In this document: piece after piece, positions 1 through 7,656 of the stretch
Layout of the letters: each line of letters starts with the position of its first letter
Numbering within the stretch: position 1 is the first letter of the stretch
Origin: Sphingobacterium spiritivorum
Lineage (GTDB): Bacteria > Bacteroidota > Bacteroidia > Sphingobacteriales > Sphingobacteriaceae
Assembly: GCF_016724845.1 (NCBI RefSeq)
Contig: NZ_CP068082.1
Span: 1,674,001-1,738,000 of the forward strand
Reading direction: 5' to 3'
Length of the DNA: 64,000 nt
Notes under the pieces: generated by a model
What the model saw: only the letters and a program-made list of their open reading frames with translations
Database searches by the model: none
Told to the model about the DNA's origin: nothing
Translations under genes and position numbers: made by a program

Positions 1-252
1 GAAAAACTCTACGAAGAACTGCTGAATGATCTGGAAAACACAATGGCTACACATCATGAAAAGATTATGATCGCCAAGGTTCGCGAAAATGATTTTGCAT
101 TTGTACAAAGCGAGTTAGATACTCTTTTCACTATTATTAAGACACAAAACGAGACTAATATTGTCCGACAGATGAAGCAAATTGTACCGGAATTCAAGAG
201 TCAGAACTCCATTTATGAGGCATTAGACAAAAAGGATATTCAGATTCAATAA
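1..252 (+). CDS. Nucleotide-sugar epimerase/dehydratase, CapD/FlaA1 type (3' end only)
   Basis: Frame 1 is open from the first base and ends at the TAA at 250-252, so this is the last 83 residues of a gene cut by the window edge. The visible part starts EKLYEELL, the stretch that follows the conserved G in the C-terminal part of membrane-anchored CapD/FlaA1/WbpM-type NDP-sugar 4,6-dehydratases, and continues with THHEKIMIAKVRE, which is typical of Bacteroidota members. The family makes modified UDP-sugars for capsule, O-antigen or glycoprotein glycans at the inner membrane. The catalytic SDR domain lies outside the window, so the exact substrate cannot be judged. The ATG at 43 is internal, not the start. 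Confidence 0.8.
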   Translation, partial: EKLYEELLNDLENTMATHHEKIMIAKVRENDFAFVQSELDTLFTIIKTQNETNIVRQMKQIVPEFKSQNSIYEALDKKDIQIQ

Positions 253-286
253 CTTAATCATCCTTAATAATTTAAATCTAAAACAC

Positions 287-316
287 TTGCAAATAATTTT
301 TAAAAGTGTAATTTTG
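287..316 (+). promoter_or_regulatory. Bacteroidota-type promoter of the TPR gene
   Basis: TTG at 287-289 and TAATTTTG at 309-316 match the Bacteroidota sigma factor consensus (TTG, 19-21 bases, TAnnTTTG) with a 19-base spacer. Transcription would begin around 321, leaving a 5' leader of about 20 bases before the ATG at 341. This also shows that the TTG at 287 is not the start codon. Confidence 0.75.
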
Positions 317-340
317 CGTTCCGAATTTTATTTTTTGAAA

Positions 341-1021
341 ATGTCAAATAATCAAACCCGTGCAGCGGAATCTGCATATAAACCTCAAAAAGGTTCATTT
401 TTCGTTGAAAACCAAAAAAGCCTTACTTTCATAATTGGAGGTATCCTTGTATTGGTAGTGTTATATTTTGGATATCAAAAACTTTATTTGGCTCCTCGTG
501 CCGAAAAAGCTGCTAACCAGATCTTCAAAGCAGAAGAATATGCTGCTTCCACAGATGATTCGTTACAGAAAAGAGCAATTTCCGGAGACGGAGCTTATCC
601 GGGATTCAAAGAAATTGCTGAAGAATATTCCAACACCAAATCTGCTAATATTGCAAATGCATACCTTGGAGGTCTGTATTTGAGAGAAGGCAAATTTGCT
701 GAAGCGATCGAAGCGCTTGAAAAATATTCTGATACAGGCAGTGAGATCCTGGATCCACTTGTTGTTGGAATGTTAGGAGACGCCTATTCTGAACAAAAAG
801 ACTATAATAAAGCAGCTACTTTTTACAAAAAAGCGGCTGATAAAGCTGACAACTCATACACAGCTCCTTTATTCCTCAAAAAATTAGGACTGGTATATGA
901 GCAGTTAAAAGAAAATAAAAAAGCTGAAGAAGCTTATACCAAGATCAAAAGCAGTTATCCTGAAAGCCAGGAAGCAGCGATGATCGAAGGTCTGATCGCT
1001 CGTGTAAAAGCTGAGCAATAA
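341..1021 (+). CDS. Membrane-anchored tetratricopeptide protein, YfgM-like
   Basis: 226 residues. A short cytoplasmic tail is followed by one hydrophobic segment around residues 25-45 (FIIGGILVLVVLYFGY) and then by TPR helices to the C-terminus, with recognisable units such as AEAIEALEKYSD and YNKAATFYKKAADKA. The architecture resembles the YfgM/ancillary translocon-associated group, which works with periplasmic chaperones at the inner membrane; assignment to that group is inference. I chose the ATG at 341 because it lies just after a good promoter. A strong terminator follows at 1053, so the gene is probably transcribed alone, in front of ribH. Confidence 0.75.
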   Translation: MSNNQTRAAESAYKPQKGSFFVENQKSLTFIIGGILVLVVLYFGYQKLYLAPRAEKAANQIFKAEEYAASTDDSLQKRAISGDGAYPGFKEIAEEYSNTKSANIANAYLGGLYLREGKFAEAIEALEKYSDTGSEILDPLVVGMLGDAYSEQKDYNKAATFYKKAADKADNSYTAPLFLKKLGLVYEQLKENKKAEEAYTKIKSSYPESQEAAMIEGLIARVKAEQ

Positions 1022-1052
1022 CAGGCTTTAACTCTGGTACTAAAAATTTAAA

Positions 1053-1074
1053 GGCTGCTAATAGCAGCCTTTTT
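1053..1074 (+). terminator. Intrinsic terminator
   Basis: A perfect 7-bp stem, GGCTGCT (1053-1059) and AGCAGCC (1063-1069), with a 3-base loop and followed by five T residues. It ends the TPR gene and lies only 18 bases before the ribH start. Confidence 0.85.
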
Positions 1075-1077
1075 CAT

Positions 1078-1085
1078 TATATTTG
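1078..1085 (+). promoter_or_regulatory. -7 element of ribH
   Basis: TATATTTG is a perfect TAnnTTTG element. It ends 7 bases before the ribH ATG, so the predicted transcript would have almost no leader. The matching -33 position falls inside the preceding terminator hairpin and shows no clear TTG. Confidence 0.5.
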
Positions 1086-1092
1086 TATTTAT

Positions 1093-1584
1093 ATGGCAAG
1101 TAATCTTAAAAACTTATCCGATTTTTCTCATATACAGGTCGGTGACGCAAAGCAGTTTAAATTCGGGATCGTAGTATCTCAGTGGAATGCTCAGGTAACC
1201 GGTGCACTCTTAAACGGAGCCGTTGAAGGACTGTTGAAACACAATGCTTTGGAAAGCAATATTGAGATTGTAGAAGTACCCGGAAGCTATGAGCTGATCT
1301 CCGGTGCGGACATTTTATTGAGAAATAAAGATTTTGACGCCGTTATCTGCCTCGGATGTGTCATTCAGGGAGAAACCAGACATTTTGATTTTATCTGCGA
1401 TGCTGTAGCCAATGGTGTGGCTAATGCCGCTTTGAAATATGGAAAACCAGTAATCTTTGGCGTATTGACCACAGATAATCTGCAGCAAGCTCTGGATCGT
1501 GCCGGTGGAATTCATGGGAATAAAGGAGAAGAAGCAGCGATTACTGCTATCCAAATGGCACATATCAGTGCAAAGTATGCATAG
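1093..1584 (+). CDS. ribH: 6,7-dimethyl-8-ribityllumazine synthase
   Basis: 163 residues, the usual length. RibH condenses 5-amino-6-ribitylaminouracil with 3,4-dihydroxy-2-butanone 4-phosphate, the penultimate step of riboflavin synthesis, in the cytoplasm as large oligomers. Visible signatures are the SQWNAQVTGAL substrate loop near residues 29-39, the VPGSYELI segment near 62, VIQGETRHFDFI with the conserved His at about 97, and GVLTTDNLQQALDRAGG followed by GNKGEEAA near the end. No other riboflavin gene is adjacent. A small lipoprotein gene starts 21 bases downstream. Confidence 0.97.
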   Translation: MASNLKNLSDFSHIQVGDAKQFKFGIVVSQWNAQVTGALLNGAVEGLLKHNALESNIEIVEVPGSYELISGADILLRNKDFDAVICLGCVIQGETRHFDFICDAVANGVANAALKYGKPVIFGVLTTDNLQQALDRAGGIHGNKGEEAAITAIQMAHISAKYA

Positions 1585-1605
1585 TGAATTAAAAGATCAG
1601 AAACG

Positions 1606-1734
1606 ATGAAACGTTACTTTATTTTAGCAGTTGGAATTCTGTTTATCGGATCCACTATCCTGTCTTCCTGTTCATCGACACAGCAATGTGCCGCATATAG
1701 TTCTTACCCTAAGAAAAAGCACAGAACGAGATAA
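1606..1734 (+). CDS. Small lipoprotein, 42 residues
   Basis: ATG at 1606 to TAA at 1732-1734. The peptide starts MKRYFILAVGILF, reaches a lipobox-like LSSC with Cys22 as the predicted lipidated residue, and leaves a mature part of only 21 residues with a second Cys and a basic tail (KKKHRTR). Short lipoproteins of this build are common in Bacteroidota but have no function I know. It sits just after ribH on the same strand, so it may share the ribH transcript. The well-formed signal sequence supports it being a real gene despite its size. Confidence 0.65.
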   Translation: MKRYFILAVGILFIGSTILSSCSSTQQCAAYSSYPKKKHRTR

Positions 1735-1812
1735 CCGCATTACGGTGGTTACACAGATGTGTTATTAATTGTTACATTGATTGATAACACATACACTCAA
1801 TTTGAATATAAT

Positions 1813-2571
1813 ATGAAAGCATTCAGAATATTATTATACTTCACCCTTCTTTTATCATCTTCTTTATTTTCCAAACTCAGCTACGGACAGGATACTACTC
1901 CTACTGTAAACAAGCTGTGGGAAGGAATCGGAGGAAAAAGCAAATGGGATGAAACTCATTTTATTTTATTTTCAGCAGCAGGTAATAACACCTCTACATT
2001 TATTGAAAATCCACGCAAATTTCTGATCAACAGACAGAACGGCGACTGCAGATTTGAAGGAGCGACCTCTTCAGGAGACGAGATTACACTTTTATTTAAC
2101 TACAGAACCAATAAGATACGTAAGCTGTATGTCAATGAAGTAGAGCAGACAAATCTGGATAATTTTTCAGCTAAAAATTACCCGCTCATCGTCAGACAGT
2201 TTAAACAGGATGTATCATTGCTATTTCTGCCTACCGTTTTAGGGAGCAAGCAATTCAAAACAGGAGATGCTCAACAAAAGATCGTGGATGCAGAGAAGTT
2301 AACCGTGGTAACTGTCAACTCGACAACAGATCTTAATGTAAAACTAAATGGCAAACTTTTCTTTAATTCTGAAAGTGGTAAAATTCGTCGTTGGGAACTC
2401 AATGCAGAAGATGACAGCGTACAATATCTGATAGACAATTTTAAGGATATAGGTGACGGACTGATTCTTCCTACGACTTTCAAATCACTCACCGACAACA
2501 GCAAAAGTGTTATATTCAGCACAGTAGCTGCTTTTGTTGATATGGAATTAACAAAGTTTACAACTCTTTAG
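1813..2571 (+). CDS. Secreted protein of unknown function
   Basis: 252 residues from the ATG at 1813. An N-terminal signal peptide (MKAFRILLYFTLLLSS, cleavage probably near SYGQ-D) is followed by a soluble region rich in beta-strand-like alternation (LNVKLNGKLFFNSESGKIRRW). I see no catalytic motif. The overall pattern resembles periplasmic proteins of the outer-membrane lipoprotein-sorting type, but that is a weak analogy and I do not assign it. The frame is also open upstream to 1759; I prefer the ATG because the signal peptide then has its basic n-region at the terminus. ytxJ follows after 13 bases. Confidence 0.7.
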   Translation: MKAFRILLYFTLLLSSSLFSKLSYGQDTTPTVNKLWEGIGGKSKWDETHFILFSAAGNNTSTFIENPRKFLINRQNGDCRFEGATSSGDEITLLFNYRTNKIRKLYVNEVEQTNLDNFSAKNYPLIVRQFKQDVSLLFLPTVLGSKQFKTGDAQQKIVDAEKLTVVTVNSTTDLNVKLNGKLFFNSESGKIRRWELNAEDDSVQYLIDNFKDIGDGLILPTTFKSLTDNSKSVIFSTVAAFVDMELTKFTTL

Positions 2572-2584
2572 CTTTTTTTGTAAT

Positions 2585-2917
2585 ATGAACTGGAAAAACA
2601 TAACATCAGTAACCCAATTGGACGAAATCATAGCAGATAACCAGATCCATGCGATATTCAAACACAGTACACGATGCCCGGTAAGCAGCATGGCTAAAAG
2701 ATCGCTGGAATTCAATGAAGATTTACTGCCGGAAGGTGCGAGCATTTTTTATCTGGATCTGATTGCACACCGTGATGTATCTAATGCCATTGCCGAGAAA
2801 TGGAACATCAGACATGAGTCTCCGCAGGTACTGGTCATAAAAGGAACTGAAGCCCTATATAATGCCTCACATGAAGATATTGATATGGCAGATATCGCTA
2901 AATTCTTTACCTCATAA
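2585..2917 (+). CDS. ytxJ: Bacillithiol-system redox protein YtxJ
   Basis: 110 residues, a single thioredoxin-fold domain. The active-site segment is HSTRCPVSSMA with a lone Cys at residue 31 and no second resolving Cys, and the cis-Pro region reads RHESPQVLVIKG. This monothiol pattern is the YtxJ family, predicted to de-bacillithiolate proteins in organisms that use bacillithiol as their low-molecular-weight thiol. It works in the cytoplasm; no signal peptide is seen. A bidirectional terminator separates it from the convergent hexosaminidase gene. Confidence 0.9.
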   Translation: MNWKNITSVTQLDEIIADNQIHAIFKHSTRCPVSSMAKRSLEFNEDLLPEGASIFYLDLIAHRDVSNAIAEKWNIRHESPQVLVIKGTEALYNASHEDIDMADIAKFFTS

Positions 2918-2921
2918 AATA

Positions 2922-2946
2922 GGGCTCTTTTAACAAGAGCCCTTTT
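2922..2946. terminator. Bidirectional terminator between convergent genes
   Basis: Perfect 8-bp stem GGGCTCTT (2922-2929) and AAGAGCCC (2935-2942) with a 5-base loop. It has TTTT on the plus side and a T-rich stretch on the minus side, serving both ytxJ and the GH20 gene. Confidence 0.8.
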
Positions 2947-2949
2947 CAT

Positions 2950-5448
2950 TTAGTAAGTAAACCTGATTACTTTTCCTTCCCTTCCTGTAGAGCTAAAAGC
3001 TCGTAAGGAATATGTTTTCCCCTTCTCCAGTTTAAGCATTCCATTCTCCACTGTAGCAGCCGTTTTTGTCGGTACTGTACCATCTGTGGTATAACGAACA
3101 CTTCCTGTAGGGTATTCTGTATTTATCAATGCGTTATTATTCTCGATCCTGACACCGACTGCCGGCATACGATACTGGTACCCTCCGTTTAGTTTATCCA
3201 GTTTGGGTAATTCTACAGCACCCAGCTTTTTTGAGAATGCAGCATAATCCTTGTCAAAATCCCTGACATCATACGTATCTGTCACTTCCCATTTCTTTTC
3301 CGGAGACCATGCTCTTTCTGCTACTGCCATAAAACGCGGAAAAATCAGGTATTCCAAATGCGCAGGACTTTCTACTGTCTCCGCCCAAAGAGCTCCCTTT
3401 ACACCCAGGAAATTCTTTCTGCCTGCAGCAGTCAGTCTTTCCTTCGGTTTAAAATATGCAGCTCCTTTTGCTTTTCCCTTTGCGATCTCCAATACATTTA
3501 AAAAGAAGTTTTCAGGTGCAAATGAATAGGCTTCTCTCAGGTTGATATAAGCAGCCCAGTTCAGTCCCGGTTCTTCAAATAACGGTGTCCAGGCCATATC
3601 CAGATAGAAGTTACTCGCGCTGGCAAATATAACTTTATAACCTGCATTGGCTAATTTATACGCCAGATCTTCCTGTCCTCCGCCAATAAGATTATTCCAG
3701 ACGTCTACCTGAATACGCTGATCTGCCAATTTAGGATTGACAACCATTCCCTTTCCTTCATTATGCATTCCCATTTCTTCCCAGCCTTCCATGATCAATC
3801 CCTTTTCATGAACCAGATTATTGATCTTGCTGACGTAATATGGCCAGACCTGATTGACAGATTTAATCCCTTCCCGACTCATTAATTCCGCAATTTTCGG
3901 AGATTTCTCCCAAACACCTACAGGTACTTCATCTCCTCCGAGATGAATAGTCTTTAATTCTACTCCGGCAGCCTTATGCATCACTTTGAGTTCATCTACT
4001 ACTTTTGCAATAAAAGTATAGGTCGATGGCAAAGCCGGATTCATTACATTATCGTTCCAGTTTTGGGCAGAATTGTATTCGGATTTATCCTGTAAATCAT
4101 ACAACAGGTATTTTTCTGCTTCAGCCTGATTACCTTGCTTCATGTATTTTTCATAGCGTGCCTGCATGGACTTGATCGCAGCACGCGCATGGCCCGGAGT
4201 TTCGATTTCCGGAACCACGGTAATATGTCTGGCCTTTGCATACCGAAGGATTTCAATGTAATCTTTTGTCGTATAATATTGTCTTCCTTTACCGGCTGCT
4301 CCTGATCGGTATGCAGGTTGTAAAGAGAGGCCATCCGCAAAGGATGCCGATCGCTGACTTCCTACCTCAGTAAGTTCGGGTAGTCCAGGAATTTCAATTC
4401 GCCAGGCTTCATCTTCCGTAAAGTGAAAATGAAAAACATTCAGTTTATACATAGCCATAGCATCCAGCATCTTCAACACCATTTGCTTATCCTGAAAATT
4501 ACGGGATACATCCATCATAAATCCGCGATACTTAAAGCGGGGTTTATCCTTTACCTGAAGATGTGCTAACGTAATGTCCGCATTATTCGAGACCGGTGGA
4601 AGTATAGATTTCAGTGACTGCAATCCATAGAATGCTCCTGCTGCAGATGAGGCACGGATCAGGATGCCACTGCCATCAACAGTCAATGTATATTCTTCTT
4701 CCTCCATCCCCTCTGCTCTCTCCAAACGGACAGCAGCATCATTTCCTGAAGATAGTGAAGACTTGTAGCCCAGATTTTTCAAATCGTTAACAAAAAGGTT
4801 ACTTTCTGTCCGGAAAGAAAGATCGGCCTTAACAGTCAGCTTTGAAGGCAAGGCAAATGTTTTATCGGCACTTTTGGTTAAAGATAATGGAGTCGGTAAG
4901 ATCAGTTGCCCTTGTTGGGTATTGCCCTTTGTATTGAACTCATATTGCTTACCTAATATCTCCAACACCTCAGTGTTTGTACGCTTAGGTGCTAATACGG
5001 CATATTGAGGGACATCATATATTTTGCCCTTCTGATTAATGAAATATAATCCTCCCGGAGCCTTACTTGTGTTACGTAAAGGAGCAATGGCATCGAAGGA
5101 TACTATTAAAGAGTCATTCGGATTTATTTCCTGATAGGAGGACTGAAGAAACTGTAAAGCATAAAGATCCCCGTTGCGGTGCTCTATCCTGTAATTGGTA
5201 TTTCCTTTGTCTTCTTTTACCAAAAACAAATAATTGAACATTAATGTCCAATCCTTAAGATTCACCGGTTTCTTGCTTACATTCTTAACTATAAACATGG
5301 ATCTGGACGATTCATCAACAGACTTTGTATCATCAATCTTCCAATTCACTTGCAAGGCTTTATTTAAAGCAATGTCCTGCGCCTGTGCCTGATAGGAACA
5401 TCCCATCAATATAGTTACGGCCAGACTTGCCCAATTTCTATTTCTCAT
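2950..5448 (-). CDS. Beta-N-acetylhexosaminidase, GH20, four-domain
   Basis: 832 residues. An N-terminal chitobiase-type carbohydrate-binding domain (about 28-170) is followed by the GH20b domain (about 190-310), the GH20 catalytic barrel (about 315-680) and a C-terminal chitobiase/FN3-like domain (about 740-832). The catalytic pair is Asp506-Glu507 in HLGGDEVPVGVW. The enzyme releases terminal GlcNAc or GalNAc by substrate-assisted catalysis. The N-terminus (ILMGCSYQAQAQD) can be read as a lipoprotein signal with Cys at 17 or as a type I signal cleaved after AQAQ; either way it is exported. It stands alone, ended by the shared terminator at 2922. Confidence 0.95.
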   Translation of the reverse strand: MRNRNWASLAVTILMGCSYQAQAQDIALNKALQVNWKIDDTKSVDESSRSMFIVKNVSKKPVNLKDWTLMFNYLFLVKEDKGNTNYRIEHRNGDLYALQFLQSSYQEINPNDSLIVSFDAIAPLRNTSKAPGGLYFINQKGKIYDVPQYAVLAPKRTNTEVLEILGKQYEFNTKGNTQQGQLILPTPLSLTKSADKTFALPSKLTVKADLSFRTESNLFVNDLKNLGYKSSLSSGNDAAVRLERAEGMEEEEYTLTVDGSGILIRASSAAGAFYGLQSLKSILPPVSNNADITLAHLQVKDKPRFKYRGFMMDVSRNFQDKQMVLKMLDAMAMYKLNVFHFHFTEDEAWRIEIPGLPELTEVGSQRSASFADGLSLQPAYRSGAAGKGRQYYTTKDYIEILRYAKARHITVVPEIETPGHARAAIKSMQARYEKYMKQGNQAEAEKYLLYDLQDKSEYNSAQNWNDNVMNPALPSTYTFIAKVVDELKVMHKAAGVELKTIHLGGDEVPVGVWEKSPKIAELMSREGIKSVNQVWPYYVSKINNLVHEKGLIMEGWEEMGMHNEGKGMVVNPKLADQRIQVDVWNNLIGGGQEDLAYKLANAGYKVIFASASNFYLDMAWTPLFEEPGLNWAAYINLREAYSFAPENFFLNVLEIAKGKAKGAAYFKPKERLTAAGRKNFLGVKGALWAETVESPAHLEYLIFPRFMAVAERAWSPEKKWEVTDTYDVRDFDKDYAAFSKKLGAVELPKLDKLNGGYQYRMPAVGVRIENNNALINTEYPTGSVRYTTDGTVPTKTAATVENGMLKLEKGKTYSLRAFSSTGREGKVIRFTY

Positions 5449-5550
5449 ATTTCTATATCGCTATGATCATTGATTTTTAACGCATTAAAATACACAAAAT
5501 TGATTAAAGAGGTTATAATTAAAAAAAATAGTAAGATATTTTCAATTTTA

Positions 5551-5582
5551 TTTGGGATAATAAAATGATGTTTCTATATTTG
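5551..5582 (+). promoter_or_regulatory. Promoter of tRNA-Glu
   Basis: TTTG at 5551-5554 and TATATTTG at 5575-5582 with a 20-base spacer fit the Bacteroidota consensus. Predicted start is near 5588, about 12 bases before the mature tRNA. Confidence 0.8.
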
Positions 5583-5600
5583 CACACCGAAACACAAAAA

Positions 5601-5672
5601 GGCCCGTTCGTCTAGGGGTTAGGACGCAAGATTTTCATTCTTGAAACAGGGGTTCGATTCCCCTACGGGCTA
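5601..5672 (+). tRNA. tRNA-Glu (anticodon TTC)
   Basis: A 72-base cloverleaf: acceptor stem GGCCCGT pairs with ACGGGCT through one G-U pair, the D arm reads TCTAGGGGTTAGGA, the anticodon loop TTTTCAT carries TTC, and the T arm contains GGTTCGATTCC. The discriminator base is A at 5672. The CCA end is not encoded. The region right after it is accessory in character, so this tRNA may mark an insertion hotspot. Confidence 0.96.
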
Positions 5673-5677
5673 CAGAA

Positions 5678-5711
5678 AAAGCATCAATCATATCAGATTG
5701 GTGCTTTTTTC
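5678..5711 (+). terminator. Terminator of tRNA-Glu
   Basis: AAGCATCAATC and GATTGGTGCTT pair over 11 positions with one G-U wobble and are followed by a run of T residues. Confidence 0.8.
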
Positions 5712-5832
5712 ATTTAAAATCACTTTTTTATCTAAACCTCCGATTATTCTGAACAAAATATAAAGGCTGACAGTTTATTTCACTTTAATCTTTGACTGCT
5801 TAAAGCTAAATGGTTATCTAAGGAGCCTGATT

Positions 5833-5958
5833 GTGGAGTTTTTGCGGATATTAAACCAACTACGACGAATTTTAAAAGATCTTCCTGAAAGTGATAAATA
5901 CCCGTTTACTTTGTATTCTGGCAATGTGATCAGTAAGATTGTAATACGAAAAATATGA
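5833..5958 (+). CDS. Short unrecognised ORF or 3' gene remnant
   Basis: The frame is open from 5764 to the TGA at 5956-5958 but contains no ATG. GTG at 5833 would give 41 residues starting VEFLRILNQLRRILKD and ending in IVIRKI. The stop overlaps the next start in an ATGA arrangement, a coupling usually seen between real genes. The residue mix looks protein-like (amphipathic helix, then strand), so it may be the tail of a gene whose 5' part was lost between the tRNA and this point. No family recognised; the start is uncertain. Confidence 0.35.
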   Translation: MEFLRILNQLRRILKDLPESDKYPFTLYSGNVISKIVIRKI

Positions 5959-6935
5959 TAAGAATAGTTATAGTGCTTTTATTGACAGTGTGCTCTGGTT
6001 ATGGATATGCGCAGGAGATAAAAGATAGTGTATTGTCAACCGCAAACCGGATTAGTTACCTTTCGGAAAAAGTACACAGATTTAACAAAGAACCATTGTA
6101 TCAGCTTGAGGTAGAAAGTTTGTTTAGCTTCAGTATTCTGATAAATGGCTGTCCTGTTTATTCCAATTTTGACAAAATCTCCGGAATGGTAAGACTGGAT
6201 ATCAATCCGTATATTCTTAAAAGTGGGAAGCAGCTCATTACTCTTGAGCTTTATCCAGGTTACGATCATCAAAACGTGCGCAAACCGTATCTTGAAAACG
6301 GAAGTAAATTTATCCTTAAAATAGAAAAAACAGGTTGGGGAAAAGATGGTCACCAAAACATATCAAAAGAAATTTTGTCGTACAAAACTGCTGATGAAAC
6401 GACTGATCTGACGAAATTGCAAACCTATAAAAGAGACATCAGTTTTAATGCCTCTGTTCCCTATCGGCTTGAGGGATGGAAAAATGGAAAAGATTTAACT
6501 CAATTGGATAGAAAACAACTAGAACAGCAGGTTCTCCATTTTTATAAACAGATCATATCAGCGTTTGAAAGAAATGATTACGATGCTTTAAATTCGCATT
6601 TTTTGAAGGCTGATGCGGAGTGGTATCAGTCTATGTACTTTTCCGAAGATATCATCACAAGATTCCAAACAACAAAAGGTAGAAAAGCGAAGTCTGTGAT
6701 GACAATGTTATCAGGCTCACAACAAAATTCAAGGACATTTTTTCCGCTTGAAAATTATATCTTAAGATTTTACGGAGACGGAAGAATGGTTCGGTTGGAA
6801 CCGAGAGAGGGAATCAATAAGGGCGAGTCTTTGCTGGGGTACGAAGATGATAAAAATGGTATGAGTAGAAGAACATTTGTAGACATGTTGTTATATATTC
6901 CTAAAGGAGAGACTGCCCTAAAAATTGTAAGATAA
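5955..6935 (+). CDS. Secreted protein of unknown function
   Basis: 326 residues with a clear signal peptide (MIRIVIVLLLTVCSGYGYA, cleaved before QEI). The mature part starts with a beta-rich domain (SFSILINGCPVYSNF and a segment LDINPYILKSGKQ near 80-95) and ends with an alpha/beta domain including a helical stretch LEQQVLHFYKQIISAFERND near 190-210 that resembles helices of NTF2-like folds. I do not recognise a family. It follows an ORF remnant with a 4-base overlap and precedes a pseudogene, so it belongs to the accessory region; a role as immunity or partner protein is possible but not shown. Confidence 0.7.
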   Translation: MIRIVIVLLLTVCSGYGYAQEIKDSVLSTANRISYLSEKVHRFNKEPLYQLEVESLFSFSILINGCPVYSNFDKISGMVRLDINPYILKSGKQLITLELYPGYDHQNVRKPYLENGSKFILKIEKTGWGKDGHQNISKEILSYKTADETTDLTKLQTYKRDISFNASVPYRLEGWKNGKDLTQLDRKQLEQQVLHFYKQIISAFERNDYDALNSHFLKADAEWYQSMYFSEDIITRFQTTKGRKAKSVMTMLSGSQQNSRTFFPLENYILRFYGDGRMVRLEPREGINKGESLLGYEDDKNGMSRRTFVDMLLYIPKGETALKIVR

Positions 6936-7005
6936 ATGGTTTTTTAAAGATTTTACCTGAGATTGTTTTTTAATTTCTATTCATTTCAACTACAGTTATA
7001 CGTAA

Positions 7006-7183
7006 ATGGGCATATCTTAATAAAGAAAGAACTGATTGTCACTACCGAAGACGATGTGGCAAAATTTTACGAAACGGCAATGGAGCAGCAGGTACACGTG
7101 TCAGAAATGCGATGCATCAGGTAAAAGGGCTCGCGCAGAAAATCCGTAACGAGGTTACCTCAAAGAAAAACTCCGTTAAATAA
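7006..7183 (+). pseudogene. Frameshifted histone H1-like Hc1 protein
   Basis: Two frames together rebuild the short basic Hc1-type protein common in Bacteroidota. Codons from 7023 to 7073 read KKELIVTTEDDVAKFYE; from about 7076 to the TAA at 7181-7183 a frame shifted by one base reads GNGAAGTRVRNAMHQVKGLA and then QKIRNEVTSKKNSVK. Family members run FYEKGN-AAGTRVRKA in one frame, so a single base has been lost near 7074. A second shift near 7010 separates the ATG at 7006 from the body. Intact proteins of this type bind DNA and help compact the nucleoid. Confidence 0.8.
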
Positions 7184-7269
7184 CCATTGCACAAGTATAA
7201 TTCCTAAACCCTATAAGAAAACTTGTCGCTTTTTTAAAAAAACTGTTATCTTTATAAAAATATAAAAGA

Positions 7270-7605
7270 ATGAAAATTAACGAGTTACAGCATTATCCTC
7301 GTTTTGTTTTTAACTGTTCTGACGGTAGATGTTATTCAACCGCAGACCTAGATGGATTAATGTATATAAAAAGAGAGAACCTCGATGCTCCAGTTAATGC
7401 GTTTAATACCGGGGAAACGGTTTCAATAGTATGGGATACTGAACCTAACCCCATAAAATATGTGATTAAGAAAATTGACATTAGAGATATAAGATACGAC
7501 ACCAATGAAAACCTATATGGGATTTATGAAGATGACTGTACAGGAGTTTATGGCAAAGAAAAGTTTCATCTTTTATCCATTTTCATTTTTCTTGAAGCAA
7601 TTTGA
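7270..7605 (+). CDS. Small protein of unknown function
   Basis: 111 residues, no signal peptide or membrane segment, acidic overall. It reads MKINELQHYPRFVFNCSDGR at the start and has a central part with strand-like alternation (ETVSIVWDTEPNPIKYVIKK). The size, acidity and position among toxin-like and decayed genes are what one sees for immunity proteins, but nothing in the sequence proves it. The hydrophobic end (LLSIFIFLEAI) could be natural or the result of a frameshift that shortened the protein. Confidence 0.55.
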   Translation: MKINELQHYPRFVFNCSDGRCYSTADLDGLMYIKRENLDAPVNAFNTGETVSIVWDTEPNPIKYVIKKIDIRDIRYDTNENLYGIYEDDCTGVYGKEKFHLLSIFIFLEAI

Positions 7606-7656
7606 CAACCTTCGAATCACATATCTATTTTTGTGATGCGGAAACCGTTGTCCTAA

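Noticed and set aside
287..340. TTG start giving 18 more residues to the TPR protein
   Set aside because: The stretch contains the promoter -33 and -7 elements, and the added residues show no signal or family pattern.
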